Positions 56,642 to 64,000 of a stretch of DNA of 64,000 nt are shown here, in pieces. The DNA lies in the NCBI GenBank assembly GCA_018907035.1, contig JACCIC010000097.1:751001-815000 (forward strand), written 5' to 3'. Below the pieces are notes generated by a model. That model saw nothing but the letters and a program-made list of their open reading frames with translations, made no database searches and had not been told where the DNA came from. Within the stretch, counting starts at the first letter, position 1; every line of letters starts with the position of its first letter. Source of the stretch: Sycobia sp. Sy_11. Lineage: Eukaryota; Arthropoda; Insecta; Hymenoptera; Epichrysomallidae. A program made the position numbers and the translations under genes.

Positions 56642-58665
56642 TCCTTTTATCTTTGTTTAAAATAACTTTTACTACTAGAATAAAATCGCCATTTTACAAC
56701 GTATTAGACTTTGCTCGTGTACGCTGTGTGCTAGCCTTACTGGGCGCGCGCGGCTGCTTTTTTTAGACAGAGGGCCCCGGTCGAAAAGTTTTCAAATTGG
56801 CGGCTTTTAAATTAAAGTAATTTCACTCCTGTATAGTTTATTCAATATTCCGAAGACTCAAAAATTGATTCGTTTTGCATCCTCTCTCAGAATCAAACAT
56901 GTAATTTTTATTTCAATTTATTTGGGACCTATAATATTTACAAGCAGCATCTATCATCGTTCATTAGGACGGTAGAAACAGAAATTTTATAAATGTAAGT
57001 AGGTAGTAAATTCAATTATGATCATAATTAGTCTCTGGCATTGTTTATAATCAGGTGTTTGAAATCTTTTTACTTTGAAATAATTATATTCAAAGTTTGT
57101 TTTTTAAGTACTTTAAAGGCATTTATAGAATATAGATAAGAGTAAATATATTTCTCATTGATATATCATACACAATTTTAAGTGTATACGTACAGTTTTT
57201 TAATCAACTTTTTGAATATTCAATCCTGAAAAAACTACTATTAATTTATATTAAAATTTGTTGCAATGGAAAATTTTTTCTAAGGATATACTTGAAGTAT
57301 ACCTCATTGAGAAACAGTAATTGGAAAAATTATGTAATTAACACTTTCAAAATATATTATTTTCGGACATTACTATTGAATTATTAGAGAATTAGTGAGG
57401 CATGCAAGTCTTTGATTTCGAATGTCAAATGTTCTTTCGGATAAACCGTACATACAATCAACAATATAAATCCAATATAATCAACCTTTTTCAGTAATAA
57501 ATTTTTTATTGACTGTTTCTAAATGTACATGTATATCTCGAAGTGACTTGATAAAAATTCAGTTAGGTAACTGTATCGTAAATATGGAGTAAGAATGACG
57601 TAAGGGTAACTGCACGCAAAATTTATATCGCACCTTTGATGTCGATATCTCTATATAATCTATGTAAAATATTAGAGACTTTATATGGATAGTGTTTCGA
57701 TTAAAGTACACTTATTTGAAGACGCTGATGTACATTTTGAATAATTTTCCAGAATTTCTAGACAGAAAAAACATGGATTCTTTGTAAATCTTTTATAATA
57801 TTTTATTTTGACTAAAAACCATAGCAAGTAATTTTTTATTTTAAAAACACATGTAAAAAAACGACTTTGTTATATAGGGCTTATTATTACGTTATAATTT
57901 TTACCGTCCAAAATTTGATTATTTCATTGATCTTAAAAACCGGTTTGACCAATTTGTCTTCAGACTATATCTATTTTTACAAACTTTTAAAAATTGTGAG
58001 CATTAAACACACTTCTATTTTTTCTTCTTTTTTACGGAACCAATATAAAAAAGTTCATATATAATTGCACATACAAAATTTCATCAAGCTCGGTCGATTA
58101 TATATAATTCTTTAGTTATGAATCGTTCATGGCACTTTTAAAAATGCTGTTTTGAGAAAATAATGTTTTACATCAATTAGCAGACATCCAATGGCAACGC
58201 ATTGAAAAACGAGCTGTCAAAAGCTGTAACTTTCACATCGCTTGATGGAATTTCACTTTAAAATTTTTGAAGGATGTTTTTGAAAGTACTTCATGTGTTT
58301 CACCCGTTTAAGAAAATAATTTTATATATATATAATTTTACACAAGAGTGATGGTTTATATCTTGTATTTCAATGCCGCTCGAGTGAGATCGGCGTATAT
58401 AACAGAAATTAATATTTTAAAAGTATTTAAAATATTTTAATGCGCATCTAACTAGGCACTTACATATATAAATAACCACGTCACATAGTTGCGATGGTGC
58501 GAAATTCCAAAACGGTGTACTGAAGAGGGGAAAAAAATAATACACGCCGTAAAACGATTATACCGCCGGCGCGTCTCTGTTACAAAACGTCCGCGAATAA
58601 TAATTTGACATTTCCCCCGGCGGCGGCGGTGTGGCGGTCGCCCGCAGCGCTATATTCAAGTCGTG
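56642..58665. other. AT-rich non-coding stretch
   Basis: A short GC-rich patch lies at 56700-56790 and another begins near 58560. No gene or transposon recognised. Confidence 0.45.
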
Positions 58666-58675
58666 CACACACACA

Positions 58676-58709
<34 letters not shown>
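58666..58709. repeat. (CA)n microsatellite
   Basis: About 20 CA units with one TC interruption. Confidence 0.95.
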
Positions 58710-58713
<4 letters not shown>

Positions 58714-58861
58714 CGAGAGTAGCGGGTCTTTTCGTATCAGTTAGCGGCAATCTTGGTCTGTGCGCATATAACCGAGCATATAACCATACAGCGACCGATT
58801 GCGAAACAACGTGCGACGCGACGCCTCTCTCTAATATTCGACATTTTCACCCGCTCTCGCG

Positions 58862-58864
58862 ATT

Positions 58865-58935
<71 letters not shown>

Positions 58936-58941
58936 CTCTCA
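58862..58941. repeat. (CT)n microsatellite
   Basis: About 28 CT units, then CTTT-interrupted units. Confidence 0.96.
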
Positions 58942-61458
58942 TATATATCTCCAACGAGACAATTCCAGCTATCCTTGTAACATATATATCGTGTATTTTT
59001 TTCTTCCCTCCGTGTTTATTCGTTTCTTTCGTTATTTTTGTTTTTGCTTTTCAGCTCGGTTTTTTTTTGGAAACCGCAGCAAATGCCGAGGAGATAAAAG
59101 TGAACTGAACTACGCGGAGACGACGACTCGGTAACGAGGAACCGCCCACATTGTCATTGTGCACATAAGTCGCGCGCGCGCGTGCGCGTCTCGCTAATAA
59201 TACAACAGGAAGCCGGCGCCGTGCGGCTGCAGCATTAACTTAAGTATACGAGGGTTGAACAAGCGACGCGTATTTCCTCCATGTTATCGCATTTGCTTTT
59301 TCGTGCACAAGCAACCAAGAACTTTTTTATTATTCTTTTTTTTTGTTGAAACCAAAAAAAGACGAGGACAAACGAGATGGATGTGCCATATATTATGTAT
59401 CCGCTTTTTGACGTTCTTTTTCACCCAAGGCTATTATAGGTGTGACGCGCTGCAGAGAACAATGCCGAATATACCAGTTTAATTTATAAACCTGGTAAAT
59501 CGTTGGCGTTCGAACAGACTCGAGTGGGCTGTTTGAATTACAATATAACGTATATAAGATTTTGGATGACGCTTGAATCTATAGATTTTGCACTTATTAC
59601 TATACTTTCACCGGTCTAATTAACGACGTTTATGAAATAATTCTGATTTAGACACAGATTTCGGCTGTATTCTAACCAGACTTCCTTGTCTATAAGTTAA
59701 TACGGTAATAAGGAGGGTGCTTCAATCACAAATTATAAATAGAGGTGAAAATGTTGAAATGAATTTATTCATGATCCTTATATGAAATCTAATTAAAGGT
59801 TTCCGAGAGTAGTTAATATATATAACATATTGTATACAGATATACCGTTCTTACAGTGCATACTTTTTCACTTACACGATGATATCACTTATAAATTTTG
59901 ATATATAATCAATAATTTATTTTGGTAGTATCTCAATCTATATAAATATTTAATAAATGAATGGAATCCATTTGCTCCGATACACTTTGGCTCCATTTCA
60001 ACCATAAATTAATATAAAAATAAATTACCATAATTCATATGTATATACCATTTAAAATTGCAAAGATCACGTTAAATTTTTATCTCATATTTTTGTTATT
60101 TATTAAATGTATTGGCTTTATAATTAGTTAATGAAATTTGAGAAAGTTTGGAATAGGAATCGAATAAAATATCTTCGTAAATAAGATAATATCGATGAGC
60201 TTATAGATATACAATTATTCAAAAGTTAACTAATTTTACGAGCCAGTATCTATTTGAATACTATTACAATACTAAAGTTTACTCATAAAGTTCTTTTTTA
60301 GTTATGCACTTGAATTTTGAAATATTCAAAGTGGACAGAGTACGATTTATAACAATCCCTCCCCCAACAAAGACTAGCATATTCAAAATTTCTCCCCGAA
60401 AACTATTACAGCCCATTTATTTGCGTAGACGTCTAGTATAATTCATAACTTTGGAATTATTTAATTATTTATATACAGATAAAGCGCTAAAAATTTAAAT
60501 TTGCGTGTTTCAAAATATTAAAAAAGCCATCAGATGTAAGTCATAGAATAGTACTCGAAAGATTAGAATTTAGACTAATCCATATATGACCTATAAATAT
60601 TTTATTTTTTACACGAAATTTTGAAATAATAGTAGAAATTTCCAAAATTTTCATCGCAGCATTCAGCAAATGAGCTATGTCTTTCGTCGTGGAAATGGAT
60701 TACACTTCTTTTTGTTGCTAGTCCTCGAATATTGTGCAACTTTTCGTCGTGAAACGAATTTTGCTAATTACCATTGGGAACATTGTTCTGAGATTGCGAA
60801 TGAAGCTGTTTACCAAAAATAAATTATCTTAATATTAAAAAAGTATTATTACGTTTGATTAAAAAATTTTTTTTTATTTTTAATTTTATTTATCACTGAT
60901 ATATTGTGTACCTGTGCGTGTGTGTGTACGCGCGCGATTGTGTGTGTGTGTGTGTAAATTGAATCTTATAGAATTTTAGTAATTTTTAAAAACTGTATTT
61001 TTAGTATATTTACGGTTATACGTCGTCGTAAGTGACTTTATTTGGTTTTGGAAAAAAAATTGTATGCTTGTGATACTTAGTCCAAAAATGTAAAAAAAAA
61101 ATCACGTTTTTCGACTGTTAACTAAAGAATCATATAAGAAAAGATATTGATTTTAGTTGGATGGTTGAAGAATGTCGAGTAGTGCTGTTATTGAAGTATA
61201 GAAACATTCAACGAAATAGGTAAATATACCAAATATTAGAAGATTATATTATCGACTTATATTCATCAATATGCAGTAATAAAAATAACGCTTAAATTCC
61301 TTCATTTTACTTTAAAATGCTAGAAAAGTACGGAATATTATCGAAATCTTCTTTTAGTTCGACAGTAAAGTGTCATTTTCATCGATTCGCCCACCCTCTT
61401 TCACGAGCACTTTCGGTACCCGCGCTAAGAATAGTCGATGTGTAACACCCGAAAACCT

Positions 61459-61459
<1 letters not shown>
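58942..61459. other. Non-coding stretch
   Basis: GC-rich at 59050-59230, then AT-rich. A small TG/CG cluster lies at 60915-60955. Frames at 58605-59108 and 59255-59482 have no domain. Confidence 0.4.

Positions 61460-61520
<61 letters not shown>
61460..61520. repeat. (TA)n microsatellite
   Basis: About 61 bases of TA alternation at the edge of a GC-rich patch. Confidence 0.97.
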
Positions 61521-61524
<4 letters not shown>

Positions 61525-62085
61525 AACATACAAAATACAATGAGCCACCGCGCCGACGACCGGGGGACCTTGCCAAGGTGAGGTGAGCCAAATGTGGCAA
61601 GAGTCAAACCAAGAAGAACGGAGAAAGAAGAACCCTGCCGCCGAGGCCGACCGCACAGAAAGTTCGTCCGAGTATCGCCGAACGGGAAATAAAAATCGGT
61701 ATATGCCCATCGCGGCGCTTCGATTTTTTATGACGGGCAGCGGCGGCGGGGCGCGCGCCTGCATGAGGCGGCTGAAAACGTAACCGAAAGTGTCGTCAGG
61801 TGTGCCGCGCTGTCCGCCGTAGGTGGGCTCTGATTCTTCGATCCCCGCGGAGGAGCGCGAGCCGGGTGATATAACCATTAGGATGCCGTCGGCGAGTCTT
61901 TACGAGTGAATTACGCCGGGTCTCCTCTTTTTCCCCGGCGGCCGAGGTCTCCCGGCCGACGGCCTTTTCTCCTTTATATATATACCCGACATTTATATTC
62001 GTTGCTTCTCCTCGAACACCTTGTTAATTTATCGCTCTCTCATACCCACGGTCCTTGTTTCGAGTAGGGTTCAAGATGATTCGGT
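61521..62085. other. GC-rich patch, possibly promoter-like
   Basis: CpG-containing sequence with CTTTATATATATACCC near 61973, which could be a TATA box. There is no exon I can support on either strand, so no promoter call is made. Confidence 0.3.
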
Positions 62086-62197
62086 AGGCTTATATATATA
62101 TATATATAAGGCGCCAAAGAATCCTCTGCTATAAAGTATAAAAAATTATATTACGAGACCGATTTATCCACGTTTACGAGCGCGCTAGTCTATATAT

Positions 62198-62198
<1 letters not shown>

Positions 62199-62229
<31 letters not shown>

Positions 62230-62230
62230 A
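62199..62230. repeat. (CAA)n microsatellite
   Basis: About 10 CAA units. Confidence 0.96.
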
Positions 62231-63330
62231 AATAATAGAGACAACGAGAATATCGACGTTGACAGGTTACTGATATCAGTCTGGGCTCCCTACAACACAG
62301 GAGGAAGGTACAGTAACTACTTTTTTCGAGGTCCACAAGGTAACTTGGCTTTTTATATGTTTGTTGGACTGCTAATTCGAAATTTCAGACTTACGAAGTG
62401 GGTCCAATTGTGCTTTTGTTTTGAAATATAGTCCCCTTTTAGGGATGAGTTGTTATTTGCTGAAAAAAATAAAGAAGAATGAGTGTATTCAACTCAATGG
62501 ATATGGATAAATAATTGAATTCTAATGCTTTTTTGCCACCTAAATATTTGTCCGCAAAATAGTCATTTAAAGAAGAAACAAAAAACGATCGAACTAAAAT
62601 ATCGTATTATTTAAGTTTTTCTTTTGAACGATTATTAAGAATCGAATAGTGTTTTATGTTTTGTTTTTAAAATATGGATGGGATGAAAAATATTTAAAAG
62701 AAAATATCTAAATGACAATGCTATATTTTCTTTTGTTTCATAAATAGATTGCATCACGAAATTGAGCAATTTTTCGAGCCTATTGATCTCGAAAAATCGA
62801 ATGAGCATATCGAAGAACATAAAATTAACATTAAGAATCTAAAATTACATACAGAACGATAAGTGTACTCGCGTAAATGTACGATTTAAGTTCACATTTT
62901 CTTTTGCAACTTTTTTTCTAATTTTCAGAATTTTGAGATCTCATGTCTTATTTTGAAGCTGAAGTAATAGCTTATTAGGTTCTTAGCATAACACTCGTAT
63001 AAAATCTTCTACACAGTAACTTTTCACTCTTCAAATATTCATAATGAATAAAGATACAAATTCTTATTTCATTGTAATGTAATATAATCCCTTATTGGTG
63101 AATGCTAAACAATATCATAAAAATTTCTTTTTTCAGAACGGAAAATGTAATGCGTACTAAAATTTTATAATTATTGTTATTGTTGCTGTTGTTGTTGTTA
63201 TTTTTTTCATGGAGAAATGGGTCATATCTCATAACGGAACCTTAATGGGACTTGGAAGCTTCGCGAAATTTCGAATGAGCAATGACAATGAAATTAACGT
63301 CAAATTATCTCGAAGAACTAGAAATTGTAT
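62231..63330. other. AT-rich non-coding stretch
   Basis: A short GTT-rich run lies near 63175-63200. Nothing else recognised. Confidence 0.45.
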
Positions 63331-64000
63331 AGTTATATACTCAGCGTGGCTCCCGTGGACTGCGCGCGTTGCGTGCACAGAAACAAGAATAATTACGAGA
63401 TCAATTACATATGCACAGGTACACGAGCTCCTCCTCTGGATACGTACCGGCATATTGTGTGTAGAGAAGATTCGGCGAATCTTTCCACCCGGCAATTACT
63501 TCGGCACTTTCGACGGACCCATTATACATTCGCTCCATTACGCCCGGCGAATTCGAAAGCGCGAGCCTTATCTTGCGTCACCCCGCGGAGTCGCGCGAAG
63601 CACGTTGGACGCTCGCTCACGTACTATTCTTATACACGGCATCATCGCTAATACCCGGTGAGATGCGTCTCCGGATTCACGAGCGCCGTTACGGAGGGAT
63701 CATCGACTCTTCTCGATGGAACAAGAGGGTGAACGGTCGAGGCCACCTGCTGGTGATGCGCTTCGCAGAGTGCCGTGCACCAGCACGCGCGCGCATCACG
63801 ATCGGCGCGCGGGGCACGCGGGGAAGAAACGGGGACCTCGAGATTTTCACGCCACGGCGCGAGATCTATACAGGTATAGAATACCCGAGCGTCCCGACGC
63901 GCGCGGGCACAGCGGCGAATTGCGTAAACGACGCGCTTCTTCGATGGAACTTCTCCTGTCTGCCCGTCCCTCCCTCCAACCAACCCCGCGGGCGCGCAAG
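63331..64000. other. GC-rich window edge, no gene recognised
   Basis: CpG-rich sequence, strongest from 63540 to the end. Frames of 88-150 codons exist on both strands at 63209-63983, overlapping and domain-free. It may be the flank of a gene beyond the window. Confidence 0.35.

Noticed and set aside
59244..59270. TATACGAGGGTTGAACAAGC resembling the family B mariner end at 51571
   Set aside because: Match is partial and no transposase or opposite end follows.
63209..63983. Overlapping 88-150 codon frames on both strands at the window edge
   Set aside because: Mutually overlapping, no domain, explained by GC-rich composition.

Overview
This looks like animal nuclear DNA, most likely from an insect and probably a hymenopteran such as an ant. 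The organism call is inference. It rests on AT-rich non-coding sequence with short GC-rich islands, very dense long microsatellites, and a repeat community of mariner DNA transposons, R1-like and RNase H-bearing LINEs, Penelope-like elements with hammerhead ribozymes, and Helitrons. No bacterial operon, complete host gene, rRNA or intact tRNA is visible. Most open frames in the window are translated microsatellites.

Layout. 1-3 kb: AT-rich DNA with an internally deleted mariner (1100-1864). 3-5.4 kb: a GC-rich patch and a compound AC/AT/AG array. 6-8.3 kb: a decayed Penelope-like element (PLE) on the minus strand with reverse transcriptase, GIY-YIG remnant, terminal repeat and damaged hammerhead motif. 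9-15 kb: non-coding DNA with many (TA)n arrays. 15.7-17.2 kb: a 5'-truncated R1-like LINE. 18.9-19.4 kb: a small MITE-like hairpin and a perfect 173-bp tandem duplication. 21-30 kb: microsatellites and two candidate host exons (23.1 and 26.7 kb). 30.8-32.5 kb: a palindromic PLE-terminal element with an apparently intact mariner inserted in one arm. 32.6-35.4 kb: an internally deleted LINE with RT, RNase H and a zinc finger. 36.7-37.2 kb: a half-kilobase GATA/GA array, followed by another fragment of the 1.1-kb mariner family. 43.4-44.2 kb: a second PLE copy with inverted terminal repeats and two opposed hammerhead motifs. 45 kb: a candidate host exon. 47.2-50.6 kb: two Helitron-like elements facing tail to tail, each carrying a 60-bp minisatellite that switches orientation. 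51.6-56.6 kb: two more dead mariners and an unusual AG/GCGCTC/AG low-complexity block. 56.6-64 kb: non-coding DNA with GC-rich patches.

The window is therefore mainly a transposon and microsatellite landscape, perhaps large introns or intergenic DNA. Only the 31.1-32.4 kb mariner looks capable of encoding a working protein. The most informative structures are the PLE family with paired hammerheads, the mariner nested in a PLE palindrome whose empty site can be checked from the opposite arm, and the Helitron pair with orientation-switching minisatellites. Coordinates of decayed repeats are approximate. Subfamily assignments are from motif recognition by eye, without a database search.
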